Counted from the stretch's first letter, positions 17,144 to 25,742 are shown. The stretch is 64,000 bases of DNA from Paradesertivirga superstes (GCF_037622515.1 NZ_JBBJCN010000010.1:28194-92193), one strand, 5' to 3'. Numbers and translations are program-made. The notes: generated by a model not told the origin, from the letters alone.

Positions 17144-19159
17144 ATGGAAAATCAAACTGAAAAGGCTGTACTTCCAGTATCAGACATAATTCAGGCTTTT
17201 TCTCTCGACCAGCCTCCCACCGGCAGGCAAGTCCCATCGGAAACCTTTATAGATCATCAGGGCTTCCTGATACCGGAACCATCAGATAATCTTTTGAGGC
17301 AAATTGCAAGTGAACAGGAACGCATCGCAATACGCGGACCTTTCGAATCATTTTCAATTCCTTATTTTCAAAATGATTTACCTGAGCAAAATGTCGGGGC
17401 GCTCGAAATCACTTCACCTCTTCAGCTGACTGAAGCCTGGCTGTTACAAACGAGAATTCCTCAACTTTTTGAGAATCCTAATACAGGCGAATATTTCAAC
17501 TTTGAACAAAAGGTCAATGCGACTCTTATCGATTATATTAAGGATGAATTGGAGCCCGGCGACCGTCTTAAAATCTTAGAGGCCCTGAGAGAGGATTATT
17601 TAAAAAATAACAGAAATAGTTTCAATGGTGATAACTACGGAGATCTGATTCAACTGGCTACTACCGGTAAGGATGAAAACAAGGTCGATTATCATTATTT
17701 AAATGGGGTAGTATATTCCAGCTCAAATGATAATCAATTCCTTCCGGTGATGTACCACGATGCAAAACGTGAAGCTACAGACAGTTATGAACCCTCTAAG
17801 TATGTACCCTATAAAACCTTTATTAATGACATCCTGGAATACGAAAAACAGCCTGGAGCAGTTGTCATTTTACAAAACGAGAATTATGTAAAGGAACTTT
17901 TTGTACTTGATCGCGAAATTGAAATTGCTAAAGAATCAAATAAGTTCCAGGAAAAGGAATTTAATATCATAGAGTTAAACCCTAACATTAACCAGATTCG
18001 ACTTATTGGAAAAGATGAAGAGAATAAGGCAGTGATTAGGACTCTTGAAAATAAAGAAGACGTTGAACGGTCCCTCGACAACAAAAAAGTTGCGGGTCTA
18101 AGCTTCAATGTAAACAAACATAGTTCCTTCTTTTCGAATTTTATTGGAAACTTCACCCGAAACTTCAAAGCAGGGCAGAACAGCCGCTTTCTGATTCTTC
18201 CGGTTGAAAAAACCACACATTTTTTAAATCAACTATTCGATCAATCAAGGTACATCCTTGCAAACCGGAAAAATATTAATCAAGCCCCTATTAAAACCTA
18301 TTCAGAAATGGAAACTCCTACTAAAACTAATTCTCGTTTCAATTTTGATCAAGTGGATTGGAATGGCATCCAGCAAACTACCGGGATCACTGCTGACAGT
18401 CTGAAACAATCAGGTGATTTAGAACGCTTCTTAAACGGTCAGAAAACATCATTACTTAATCTCTCAGGGGAGCTTACAAGTAAGTCAGGTATTAAAATCA
18501 GGATGCATCAGCCGGCCAAAATCAAGCTTGTTGATGATGGCACTGGTAAACTTAATCTTGTAATTCATGGTGTTCGGCCTCAGCCCGACATCAGGAATGA
18601 ATATTTAGGATATAAGCTTAATGAGGTAGACAAATACAATCTTAAAAATTTCGGAGAGATGGGAAAGGTTGTAGAATGTATTGACATTCAAACCCGCCAG
18701 CCGTTTGCAGCAGTAATTGGTATTGATCCGGAAACTAAAGAAATGGTGAGCATGAGGGCAGACCGTCTTCCTAAAATGATTCCCGACAATTTGAAAGGAT
18801 TAAATCTAACTGATGATCAAAAGAAATCACTTGCCGAAGGAAAACCTACCCTTATTGCGGATATGATTGACCGTAAGGGCGAAAAGTTTACTTCTCATGT
18901 TGTAATCTCTGCCGGTAAACAGGGCCTCGATTTTCGTTTCAAAAATGATGTTCCGGTTTTATCAATTCCGGAAACCGCGATTCAACAAAATGTTACTGAA
19001 CAGCATAAAGTTCAGACAGCTCAAAACGAGCAGGGTAATAAAACTGAAAAAACAGTAAAACAGGAGGTTGAAACAGGCAAGCCAACTGAAAAAGTAAAAA
19101 GCGGTAAACAAGCTGGTCAAAAGGAGGGCGAAACCAAAAAAAAAGGTAAAAAATTATAA
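17144..19159 (+). CDS. DUF4099/DUF3945 domain protein
   Basis: A 671 aa protein common on Bacteroidota conjugative elements. The N-terminal 380 residues are unassigned. A DUF4099-like domain (about 400-480, WNGIQQTTGITADSLKQSG) precedes a DUF3945 domain (about 485-610, around YLGYKLNEVDKYNLKNFGEMG). The C-terminal 60 residues are a Lys/Glu/Gln-rich basic tail. The function is unknown. Its steady company with relaxase and Toprim genes suggests a role in DNA processing after transfer. A strong terminator follows at 19178. Confidence 0.75.
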   Translation: MENQTEKAVLPVSDIIQAFSLDQPPTGRQVPSETFIDHQGFLIPEPSDNLLRQIASEQERIAIRGPFESFSIPYFQNDLPEQNVGALEITSPLQLTEAWLLQTRIPQLFENPNTGEYFNFEQKVNATLIDYIKDELEPGDRLKILEALREDYLKNNRNSFNGDNYGDLIQLATTGKDENKVDYHYLNGVVYSSSNDNQFLPVMYHDAKREATDSYEPSKYVPYKTFINDILEYEKQPGAVVILQNENYVKELFVLDREIEIAKESNKFQEKEFNIIELNPNINQIRLIGKDEENKAVIRTLENKEDVERSLDNKKVAGLSFNVNKHSSFFSNFIGNFTRNFKAGQNSRFLILPVEKTTHFLNQLFDQSRYILANRKNINQAPIKTYSEMETPTKTNSRFNFDQVDWNGIQQTTGITADSLKQSGDLERFLNGQKTSLLNLSGELTSKSGIKIRMHQPAKIKLVDDGTGKLNLVIHGVRPQPDIRNEYLGYKLNEVDKYNLKNFGEMGKVVECIDIQTRQPFAAVIGIDPETKEMVSMRADRLPKMIPDNLKGLNLTDDQKKSLAEGKPTLIADMIDRKGEKFTSHVVISAGKQGLDFRFKNDVPVLSIPETAIQQNVTEQHKVQTAQNEQGNKTEKTVKQEVETGKPTEKVKSGKQAGQKEGETKKKGKKL

Positions 19160-19177
19160 TTGCTAGGTTTTTACAGG

Positions 19178-19200
19178 AAAGGGGGGGAACCCCTTTTTTT
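19178..19200 (+). terminator. Terminator after the DUF3945 gene
   Basis: AAAGGGG (19178-19184) and CCCCTTT (19190-19196) pair around a GGGAA loop and run into a T tract. It is one of three related hairpins with a G5-6-NAA-C3-4 core in this element (see also 23244 and 25743). Confidence 0.65.
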
Positions 19201-19218
19201 ATTTTTTCTATCTGCCAT

Positions 19219-20697
19219 ATGAAAAATGAAATGCTCACCTTCCAGGATTTCCGGGAGCGGATCTCCATCATCGAATTAGCAACAGCCTATGGTTATGAAC
19301 TACAGCCTGAGAAGGGTAGGGGTATGCCTGTTTTTTACAATTCCCGCCATGATGATATGATTGTTATTGTCAACCCAAAGGATCCGGCAAATCAAGGTTT
19401 TTTTAATGAACGGGATAAAACAGAAAAGGGAACCCTTATTACCTTTATTCAGAATCGCCTGGGCGATATCTTTCCATCGGATAATTCGAAATCTAAAAAT
19501 TCAAATGTAAACGCTGTCCTTTATAAATTTTTAGACTTAGACCCTTTCACAAGGAAGACCATTCAGGAAAAAGTAAAGGTGCAGGAGCTTTCAAACGTTG
19601 ATCTAAAGAACTACGATTTCAATTCTCTTAACCTGCAACCGCTGAACAATACTGAGTTCCTGTTGTCGAGGGGTATCAAGCCTGAAACGCTAAATGACCC
19701 AATTTTTAAAGGAGCTATCAAAACAATGGTCAGCAAAAGTGATTACGGTACTTTCTATAATACTGCCTTTCCTTATTCCATGTTTGATGATCAAAAAACA
19801 GAAGTCATTGTAGGTGCCGAGGTGAGAAATATGAATAATTTCAAGGGCCATGCCGACGGGTCCAATAAAATTAATGGACTTTGGCATAGTAACCCGATAG
19901 GGAAGGTTTCAAATTTCCTTCTTGCTGAAAGTGGCGTGGATTGTCTTTCCCATCACCAGCTAAATCCTGGAGATTCAAAGATGTACCTAAGTTTGGGCGG
20001 AAGTTTGAGTTTAGGACAGCTAAATACTTTTTACCAGTTAAAGAACCTGTATAAAGACACAGCGCCGATAATTACTCTTGCTAATGATAATGATCGACAC
20101 GGTGCTAATTACGACCTGCAGGCTATATCAGACCTTTTATCCCCTTACCTTTCAACACAGTTTCTTAGTTCCCCTAGGGGAACTAAGAAGATTGCCATAG
20201 GCGCTGTAAAGTCACCTAATGGTGACCGGTTCATAAACCTTATCAGCTTCGCTGACAGTCTAATTAGCCGCTTAAACGGTTATAATAATGATGTCAATGA
20301 AATAGCCGGTAAAGAGAAATCACCTTTGCTTCAGATGGAAATTAAACGAGATAAATTCATTTATGCATTTGAAAAAAACCAGCTTAACATTACTTTTCCG
20401 TATGACAACTATGCTTTAAAGCATTTGAACCAATCTATTCTGGACGTATCCGGTTTTAACCAGATTGTTAAGATTGATAAGCCTATTTTAAAAGACTTTA
20501 ATGACGACCTGAAATTGTTGCAGGGAATTAATATGATTAGAAAGTCGGATAATATGCCTGAAATGGATTATGCTCAGTTCAAGAAAGAAGTTTTTAACGA
20601 TACCCTTTCAAAGGATTATCTAAATTATTGTTCCAACTTCATTAACGAGAAATCGAGCAAAAAGCAGGAAGCATCGCGAGTTAGCATCAAGATTTAA
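19219..20697 (+). CDS. Toprim-domain primase-like protein
   Basis: A 492 aa protein. The N-terminal part (about 1-95) resembles the region before the Toprim fold in mobile-element primases but lacks the Cys ligands of a CHC2 zinc finger. A Toprim-like core at about 225-300 shows the acidic motifs LLAESGVD and TLANDNDRHG. Such proteins are thought to prime or process the transferred strand in the recipient. It follows the DUF3945 gene after a terminator, as in many Bacteroidota elements. Primase activity is inferred. Confidence 0.75.
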   Translation: MKNEMLTFQDFRERISIIELATAYGYELQPEKGRGMPVFYNSRHDDMIVIVNPKDPANQGFFNERDKTEKGTLITFIQNRLGDIFPSDNSKSKNSNVNAVLYKFLDLDPFTRKTIQEKVKVQELSNVDLKNYDFNSLNLQPLNNTEFLLSRGIKPETLNDPIFKGAIKTMVSKSDYGTFYNTAFPYSMFDDQKTEVIVGAEVRNMNNFKGHADGSNKINGLWHSNPIGKVSNFLLAESGVDCLSHHQLNPGDSKMYLSLGGSLSLGQLNTFYQLKNLYKDTAPIITLANDNDRHGANYDLQAISDLLSPYLSTQFLSSPRGTKKIAIGAVKSPNGDRFINLISFADSLISRLNGYNNDVNEIAGKEKSPLLQMEIKRDKFIYAFEKNQLNITFPYDNYALKHLNQSILDVSGFNQIVKIDKPILKDFNDDLKLLQGINMIRKSDNMPEMDYAQFKKEVFNDTLSKDYLNYCSNFINEKSSKKQEASRVSIKI

Positions 20698-20712
20698 TAG
20701 AGATAGACTGAT

Positions 20713-21039
20713 TTATTTACCGTAAAGTTCCTTTATTTCTGCAAGAAGGCCCTCATCAAAAATTGCTGCTTCGATATTTGCGAATTCAAATGCGACAAGA
20801 TTAAGTATAGCATTCGTAAAATCAGCTCCGTCAAGATTAGCAAAAGCAAAGGAAACTTCACCCGATAAATCGCATTCAACAAACAATGCGCCTCTTAAAT
20901 CAGACCAGTCAAACTTAGTATGTCTAAGATCTTCGCCACTGAAATTAACTCCTCTAAGATCACAATCTGAAAAGTCGCTAAGGTAATAATCATGATCGGC
21001 ATCAAATTGTATTGATCGCAGGTCCCTTAATTCTCGCAT
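20713..21039 (-). CDS. Pentapeptide-repeat protein
   Basis: A 108 aa protein made of about twelve A(D/N)LxX-type pentapeptide repeats (for example CDLRGVNFSGEDLRHTKFDWSDLR, quoted here in part as GVNFSGEDLRHTKF). These fold as a right-handed beta helix. Some pentapeptide proteins mimic DNA and protect gyrase or topoisomerase IV (Qnr, MfpA), but this one is half their length, so that role is only possible. It is convergent with the Toprim gene and stands alone. Confidence 0.75.
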   Translation of the reverse strand: MRELRDLRSIQFDADHDYYLSDFSDCDLRGVNFSGEDLRHTKFDWSDLRGALFVECDLSGEVSFAFANLDGADFTNAILNLVAFEFANIEAAIFDEGLLAEIKELYGK

Positions 21040-21179
21040 GATTTAAAATATTCTAAGTTCTAAAATAACAAATCTATTTGTATTCGGGCGTTCCCAAAGG
21101 GCGTACCATTCCAGAGTACGCTTCGCTTCCGTCCTAAGGACAAATTTTTCAAATTTCCTTCCATGCTACTAACGCATAA

Positions 21180-21252
21180 TTGTAGATAAAAAAAATATCA
21201 ATTAAGGCCGGCCAGTCCGGATCCCTTCCAGCTCCAACCAGGCAATGTAGAT
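21180..21252 (+). repeat. TTGTAGAT repeat cluster A
   Basis: Two copies of the short repeat (T/A)TGTAGATAAA occur, beginning at 21180 and 21245. They are separated by a GC-richer interval containing GGCCGGCC and GGATCC palindromes. A related copy lies at 50-61 and three more at 24350, 24405 and 24460. The stretch 21040-21473 carries no gene. Confidence 0.55.
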
Positions 21253-21283
21253 AAATCTCAATAATTGACCTTCCTCAGGATCC

Positions 21284-21319
21284 TATGCACTGGTAAAATA
21301 ATATGCACTGGTAAAATAA
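21284..21319 (+). repeat. 18-bp tandem duplication
   Basis: TATGCACTGGTAAAATAA occurs twice back to back (21284-21301 and 21302-21319) without a mismatch. It lies 155 bp upstream of the accessory gene block that starts at 21474 and could be a pair of protein-binding sites. Confidence 0.8.
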
Positions 21320-21473
21320 GTAGACGATTCTTAAATCTTAGGGAAAGTAAGGGGAGAAAAAATTCGGTAGGTAACAAAATGTTGAAATAAAATATATACT
21401 AAAACATATATTATAATATACTAATTCGTATATTTATATAACGATTGAAAGAGACAAAAAAACAGATACCGCC

Positions 21474-21686
21474 ATGAAAGATCACTATAACCTCACCCTT
21501 CAAATTGAGATTTTAGCCGACCCGGACTATTCTCCCGAATGGATTAATTCAGAAGCTCAACTTGCTTTAAATAAAGCCTTACAGACCTTAAAAAACCCGG
21601 TGTTTGATTATTTACACTACTCCATTAAGGTGCTAAGTAAAGAAAAGGTTGAAAACACTAATACTGCTACCAATGAAAACAAATAA
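21474..21686 (+). CDS. Hypothetical protein, 70 aa
   Basis: A small acidic protein, predicted to be mixed alpha/beta with no signal peptide or membrane segment. I do not recognise it. It begins a tightly packed plus-strand block (to 24344), and its 3' end overlaps the next gene by 14 bp. An AT-rich, palindrome-containing stretch (for example ATATAC-TAATTC-GTATAT at 21415-21432) precedes it and probably carries its promoter. Confidence 0.6.
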   Translation: MKDHYNLTLQIEILADPDYSPEWINSEAQLALNKALQTLKNPVFDYLHYSIKVLSKEKVENTNTATNENK

Positions 21687-21891
21687 TATTCTTTCCCGAC
21701 TGATGAAAATGAGTTGGGAGATTCAACGGACTAAAAAAGTAAACCGTTCAAAGGCTTTACTTTCTGCCTGGGTAATTGTTCAGAACACTGATTTAACAGT
21801 ATTCTACCTCGTTGAACGCTACTCAAATAAAAGAAATACTCACCTCAACCGGGTATATCCTGAAAACTTGAAACTGTCTTTAACCGCTTAA
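21673..21891 (+). CDS. Hypothetical protein, 72 aa
   Basis: A basic small protein beginning MKTNNILSRLMKMSWEIQR. I choose the ATG at 21673 instead of the TTG at 21649 because it shares the overlap ATGAAAACAAATAA with the end of the preceding gene, which suggests coupling. Proteins of this style, with a core near RSKALLSAWVIVQN, are frequent on Bacteroidota conjugative elements, but I know of no function. Confidence 0.6.
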   Translation: MKTNNILSRLMKMSWEIQRTKKVNRSKALLSAWVIVQNTDLTVFYLVERYSNKRNTHLNRVYPENLKLSLTA

Positions 21892-21900
21892 TCTACCCTT

Positions 21901-22836
21901 ATGAATTCTCATTTTCAAAATTTCTTTATTCATAATCTTGAAACGGAAAAACTAAATATCCATACGACCAAAGAGTTTTATTCTAACCTTTCAAAGGAAC
22001 AACAGAAAACCATTAAACAATTCTGCTTATGGAGCAGAACATCAAATTGCTGGATTTCAAAAGGCAAGGCCGAACATTGCAACCGTCTGATTGACCAGCT
22101 TGTTGAAATGAGTTTTGTTTATCTCGGACAGGAGGGAGAGCGCAAATCGTTTGCTGAAAAAATTGAAAGTAAACAGGTACGGGCAGAGAACAGGGCAGAA
22201 AGGGCAGAAGCACAAGCAGAAAAAGCAGAGCAGAAATCAGAATCACTTTATACCCTTGCAAAAAGTATGGCCGCCTTTATTCCTTTTGGCCAGCCTATAC
22301 TCGTAAGTCATCACAGTGAAAAGAAAGACCGCAATTTTAGAAACAAAATTCATAACACTTTTGGAAAAGCCTTTGCCGAGGGCGATAAAGCCGAATATTT
22401 CAAACAGAAAGCGGAAAGAGCGAGAGCTACCGCAGACGGAGCCAAGTTTTCAAATCCCGGCTATCTAAGCTTAAGAATCCGTGAAGCGGAAGCAGATATC
22501 AGAAAATATCAAAGAGGGTTAAAGGGCAAGCTTTATGAAAGTTCACCTGAAAGAGAGTTGGATGAGGCAACAAAAATTCACTTTAATAAAAAAATAGAAG
22601 AACGAACAGAGGAGCTTGATTTCTACAAGCACTGTTTAGAAACTTGCGGCAAACTTGTTTTCGACAAAGCCAGCCTGAAAGACAAGAAATTCATCAGAAT
22701 CAAAAAAAGCTGGTTCGAAATCTTAAGACTCAACCCGACTACCATTTCAGTTTACAATACAGTTTTCCCCGAGCGTTCCAGCCAAGCAAAATACCCTTTA
22801 AAATACCTCTATACACAGGTAGAAGAAGCAAAATAA
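21901..22836 (+). CDS. DUF3560 domain protein
   Basis: A 311 aa soluble protein. An N-terminal domain (about 1-75) is followed by a long Ala/Glu/Lys-rich coiled coil (about 80-200) and a C-terminal domain. The coiled-coil segment with AENRAERAEAQAEKAEQ and the following FGQPILVSHHSEKKDR block match the DUF3560 family found on plasmids and conjugative elements. The function is unknown. It is spaced 9 bp from the 72 aa gene and 25 bp from the next. Confidence 0.75.
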   Translation: MNSHFQNFFIHNLETEKLNIHTTKEFYSNLSKEQQKTIKQFCLWSRTSNCWISKGKAEHCNRLIDQLVEMSFVYLGQEGERKSFAEKIESKQVRAENRAERAEAQAEKAEQKSESLYTLAKSMAAFIPFGQPILVSHHSEKKDRNFRNKIHNTFGKAFAEGDKAEYFKQKAERARATADGAKFSNPGYLSLRIREAEADIRKYQRGLKGKLYESSPERELDEATKIHFNKKIEERTEELDFYKHCLETCGKLVFDKASLKDKKFIRIKKSWFEILRLNPTTISVYNTVFPERSSQAKYPLKYLYTQVEEAK

Positions 22837-22861
22837 TTAGTAACCCTTAAAACTATCAACT

Positions 22862-23239
22862 ATGGAAATCATCAATGTCAATAACGAATTAAGAGAATTT
22901 TACGGTTCTGAACAATGGTACAGACACCCGGCTACTAAACTTCTTTATACTGATGGCGTTCAATATCTGGCCGAAAAATATGAGTGTTACTGGCTCATAG
23001 ATTCAATTCTTTCCTATAATATAGGCCCGAACGCAATTTCTCTGACGGAGGATTTTCAAAAGTGGGAACTAACCAGAATAATAGATAACGAGGAGGAAAC
23101 AAATCGTTTCTGCCTGACCTGCGATGATGGAAGAGGGAACATTTTAGTTACCCAGGCGATTCCACTTTCCGATTTCGAGGGTGATAAAGTAACTCTTTAT
23201 TTTACTAATGACACCCTGCTTTTACCTAGTGAGAACTAA
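22862..23239 (+). CDS. DUF6876-like protein
   Basis: A 125 aa protein resembling the DUF6876 family: it has a YGSEQWYRHP segment near residue 14, then YTDGVQYLAEKYECYWLIDSI, and an acidic C-terminal strand region. These proteins occur next to DUF3560 genes on mobile elements and have no known biochemical role. A G-rich hairpin terminator follows 5 bp after the stop. Confidence 0.6.
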   Translation: MEIINVNNELREFYGSEQWYRHPATKLLYTDGVQYLAEKYECYWLIDSILSYNIGPNAISLTEDFQKWELTRIIDNEEETNRFCLTCDDGRGNILVTQAIPLSDFEGDKVTLYFTNDTLLLPSEN

Positions 23240-23243
23240 CAGG

Positions 23244-23262
23244 AGGGGGGCAACCCCTTTTA
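23244..23262 (+). terminator. G-rich hairpin terminator after the DUF6876-like gene
   Basis: AGGGG (23244-23248) pairs with CCCCT (23254-23258) around GGCAA and is followed by a T-rich run. Its core resembles the hairpins at 19178 and, on the other strand, at 25743. Confidence 0.5.
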
Positions 23263-23299
23263 TTCTTCAATATCCATTTCTATAAAATTTCACTTCATC

Positions 23300-24016
23300 A
23301 TGATTAGGGACTTAGTCAAACCAATACTTGCCATTCCCGCTTTCCGGCTGGAAGACCTGATAACGGAGTTTCAATATAATTTATCAAAATACTCCTATGT
23401 TGATTTGTTCAGCCTCCTGAAAGACGAGGAAACAGACCTGATTTTCTTAACTGTTATTAGAGCGGCCATAAGGGCGAAGGAGAAAAAATCAACTTTTACT
23501 CTTACTCTGGAAGCAGCCGAAAAAAAAGCCGCACAAGTGCGGGTTAACCGACGAAAAAGGTTCGTCAGAAGAATTTATAACAGAACACCTCTGTTTGCTA
23601 TCCAATACATAAGGGAACGTTACCCTGATTATCGCCATGAAGATTTGGCGTTCGATTTACTTCTTAAGAAAAAGCCGGGTTCTTCCTTCAAGAGTAAACC
23701 ATCCAAAAATGATTTTCGTTCCTCTCAACTTCAAAAGCTGAAGGACCTGATAAAATACGAGGATCCTCAAAGCCTTATTTATCATAAAGCTTGTACCACC
23801 ATTGCATTAATGCTTCAAGCCCAAAAAAGAAAGGAATGCATAACACTTACTGTAAGATTGGGCGGGGAGCTAAAGGGATATTATTTCAAATGGAATACGC
23901 TGGAAAGGGTGATAAAATCCTTCCATGCTATGGCTAATCAAAAAGGGATGACCCATGAGCGATTAGAAGAACTCAAACACGAATTGATAATCTCATCGAT
24001 GTACTCAAAATTTTAA
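23300..24016 (+). CDS. Hypothetical protein, 238 aa
   Basis: A basic, mainly helical protein without membrane segments. Its centre (about residues 70-150) is very rich in Arg and Lys (RVNRRKRFVRRIYNRTP), which suggests nucleic-acid binding. The N-terminal third resembles a helical adaptor. I do not recognise a family. It sits 4 bp upstream of the next gene, and the two are probably cotranscribed. Confidence 0.55.
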   Translation: MIRDLVKPILAIPAFRLEDLITEFQYNLSKYSYVDLFSLLKDEETDLIFLTVIRAAIRAKEKKSTFTLTLEAAEKKAAQVRVNRRKRFVRRIYNRTPLFAIQYIRERYPDYRHEDLAFDLLLKKKPGSSFKSKPSKNDFRSSQLQKLKDLIKYEDPQSLIYHKACTTIALMLQAQKRKECITLTVRLGGELKGYYFKWNTLERVIKSFHAMANQKGMTHERLEELKHELIISSMYSKF

Positions 24017-24020
24017 GAAG

Positions 24021-24344
24021 ATGAATTCACAGGTTATATTAGGCAAGGAAAGAGGCAAAATCGTACTGATTGATATTAATACACAATTAAAATGGGCAAA
24101 TGAGACATTTGATAACCCAAATGATGCTGAGCGATTTTGCGAACAGAACGAGTTAGAATTACTGGAGCTTTTTGAGCATTACGCTTTACTACCCGAGAAC
24201 GTTCAAAATTTATTGCTGGATTTCGGAGAATGTGAAGATTACGATGATTGCAAAGCACTTATTGAAATACTGGAAACAGTCGGCTATACAGCGGATTATG
24301 GTTTAGACGCTGAACCCTATCATTTAACAAAGCTTTTGGATTAA
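24021..24344 (+). CDS. Hypothetical protein, 107 aa
   Basis: A strongly acidic protein (many E and D, for example FGECEDYDDCKALIEILE). Paired with the basic 238 aa protein encoded 4 bp upstream, it could be a partner or a DNA mimic; this is inference from charge and gene linkage only. It ends the accessory block. The TTGTAGAT repeats begin 6 bp after its stop codon. Confidence 0.55.
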   Translation: MNSQVILGKERGKIVLIDINTQLKWANETFDNPNDAERFCEQNELELLELFEHYALLPENVQNLLLDFGECEDYDDCKALIEILETVGYTADYGLDAEPYHLTKLLD

Positions 24345-24349
24345 TCAAA

Positions 24350-24467
24350 TTGTAGATGATAATTCCTGCAGACAGGGGAGGATCCTGCAACCGGCCAACA
24401 GAAATTGTAGATAAAGGAAGGCTGAAAGCAGCTGCGGCCAGCTCGTTCGGAAACAGTATTTGTAGAT
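24350..24467 (+). repeat. TTGTAGAT repeat cluster B, period 55
   Basis: Three exact TTGTAGAT copies start at 24350, 24405 and 24460, that is every 55 bp. The intervals are GC-richer than their surroundings and contain small palindromes (CCTGCAGACAGG, AGGATCCT, a GCAGCTGCGGCCAGCT-like stretch). The last two copies share the context AACAGnnTTGTAGATAAA. Together with cluster A they bracket the gene block 21474-24344. The rest of 24345-24606 shows no gene. Confidence 0.65.
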
Positions 24468-24606
24468 AAATAACACAATTAAAATTCGAAGTACACCTTT
24501 ATTTCCTTTTAAAATGTTTAACTGGGCCCAAGGTGAATCTCTAATGAATCCATTATATATGTTATTCCTGAATAATCGGTATATTTAGAATATCATTACC
24601 TTTTAC

Positions 24607-24909
24607 ATGTACTTATTAGGATTCGTTCAGGCCTCCAAACCCGAGGCTCTTATCAATACAACCACTTTCAGTTCGTTGGAAGAATTATTAACCTGGCTGA
24701 ATCAGTTTTTCAATAATTCAGATTTTTCTATAGATAATCCCATTACAAAAGAGAAATTACTTGAATCATTAACTGCCAAAGTTCCTGTTCAGATTAATAT
24801 TTCCGGCCATGATGCTGCTTTGGTTTTTGGAACTCGGGAAGTGATTGAAAATTCGATAACACGTTTTGTAAAGACAGATGTATTTGATACACGAGATCTT
24901 ACCAAGTGA
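24607..24909 (+). CDS. Hypothetical protein, 100 aa
   Basis: A small soluble protein, predicted alpha/beta, with no recognised family. Its stop codon overlaps the start of the membrane protein gene that follows (GTGA), so the two are probably translated together. A TATATTTAG stretch near 24579 resembles a -7 element. Confidence 0.5.
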   Translation: MYLLGFVQASKPEALINTTTFSSLEELLTWLNQFFNNSDFSIDNPITKEKLLESLTAKVPVQINISGHDAALVFGTREVIENSITRFVKTDVFDTRDLTK

Positions 24910-25268
24910 GGAGTACGAAAGGTGTAGTCATGAGGGAGCAGCGTCAGAGAATTCACAGACAGAATATTAAAAATCTGGAAAGGCGTATTAGACGGTACTG
25001 GCTGGTTTTTGAAGTAAAGGTTGCCACGGTTTTGCTTGCCTACTTGATTATCAGCTCATATATCGTATATCAGTGGTATTGTCAAGCAGGGTTATTTTCA
25101 GCTTTCGTTATGTCCTGTGGGTTCGTGGTTGCTTTCCTGAGTCTTATTGTTTTACGACAAAGCCTGGTGCATCGAAGTAAAGATCCTGAATCTCTACCTT
25201 ACTCCTTATTAGGTTGCGCTTGCCTATTAATTATAGTAGCCGTTCTTATTTATTTAATTGAAGCTTAA
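24906..25268 (+). CDS. Small membrane protein, 120 aa
   Basis: A basic N-terminus (RQRIHRQNIKNLERRIRR) is followed by three hydrophobic segments (about residues 33-55, 60-80 and 95-118). The start is GTG at 24906, overlapping the previous stop, or ATG at 24930, giving 112 aa. No family is recognised. Together with the upstream 100 aa gene it forms a two-gene unit of unknown purpose. Confidence 0.5.
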   Translation: MRSTKGVVMREQRQRIHRQNIKNLERRIRRYWLVFEVKVATVLLAYLIISSYIVYQWYCQAGLFSAFVMSCGFVVAFLSLIVLRQSLVHRSKDPESLPYSLLGCACLLIIVAVLIYLIEA

Positions 25269-25455
25269 CAGCTGATAATTAAGAAATCACTACCTCGGAA
25301 TTTGCTTCCCATTGCCTTTCATTCAGCTATCGTACTCAAATGACGGCTTACAAAAGGCAGGAAAATAATAAGATAAATTCTTCAAGGATCATTCAGGGCG
25401 GATAGCGTAGAGAGAATATTAAGTTGAAAAAGTAATCGTGCGAAGTCTTTAATTA

Positions 25456-25487
25456 AAAAGGCCCTTAACCGAAATTAAGAGCCTTTT
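25456..25487 (-). terminator. Terminator of the DUF2188 gene
   Basis: A 13-bp stem (25456-25468 with 25475-25487, one imperfect pair) encloses a six-base loop just after the DUF2188 stop codon. It has an A/T-rich tail on both strands and could also stop plus-strand transcripts from the 120 aa gene. Apart from it, 25269-25491 shows nothing. Confidence 0.7.
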
Positions 25488-25491
25488 AATT

Positions 25492-25713
25492 TTATCCCTT
25501 TGGAGGATGCGGGTCATTCCCGTAACTGTTCCTCTCCCTAATTTGGCCGTTAGGTCGATGCACAATCATTTCTGAACCCTGGTTCTGCGCAATGCCTCTT
25601 GCAATCTCTCTTGCTGCTCCTTGCGTGTCTGCTGTCCGTGTAACTCTCTCATTACCGGCACCTCTTACCGCCCAACTACCGTTGTGCGGTACTACATGTT
25701 GATTTTTACCCAT
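25492..25713 (-). CDS. DUF2188 domain protein
   Basis: A 73 aa protein that matches DUF2188 almost end to end: QHVVPHNGSWAVRGAGNERV, then a helix with AAREIARGIAQN, and the conserved IVHRPNGQIRERNSYGNDP. Members are small basic or neutral proteins of unknown function, widespread in bacteria and often on mobile elements. It is probably in one operon with the 36 aa gene just upstream. Confidence 0.85.
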   Translation of the reverse strand: MGKNQHVVPHNGSWAVRGAGNERVTRTADTQGAAREIARGIAQNQGSEMIVHRPNGQIRERNSYGNDPHPPKG

Positions 25714-25742
25714 ATGTGTGTTATTAATTGTTTTAACGTTAT

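Noticed and set aside
16958..17155. 65 aa minus-strand frame between the M23 peptidase and the DUF3945 gene
   Set aside because: It overlaps both neighbouring gene starts and the divergent control region, has AT-driven composition (many I, N, K, Y) and no supporting start signal.
21180..24467. Type V-A CRISPR array suggested by TTGTAGAT ends
   Set aside because: Only 8-10 bases are shared, the pairing TCTAC arm is absent, spacers would be about 45 bp, and no cas genes are present.
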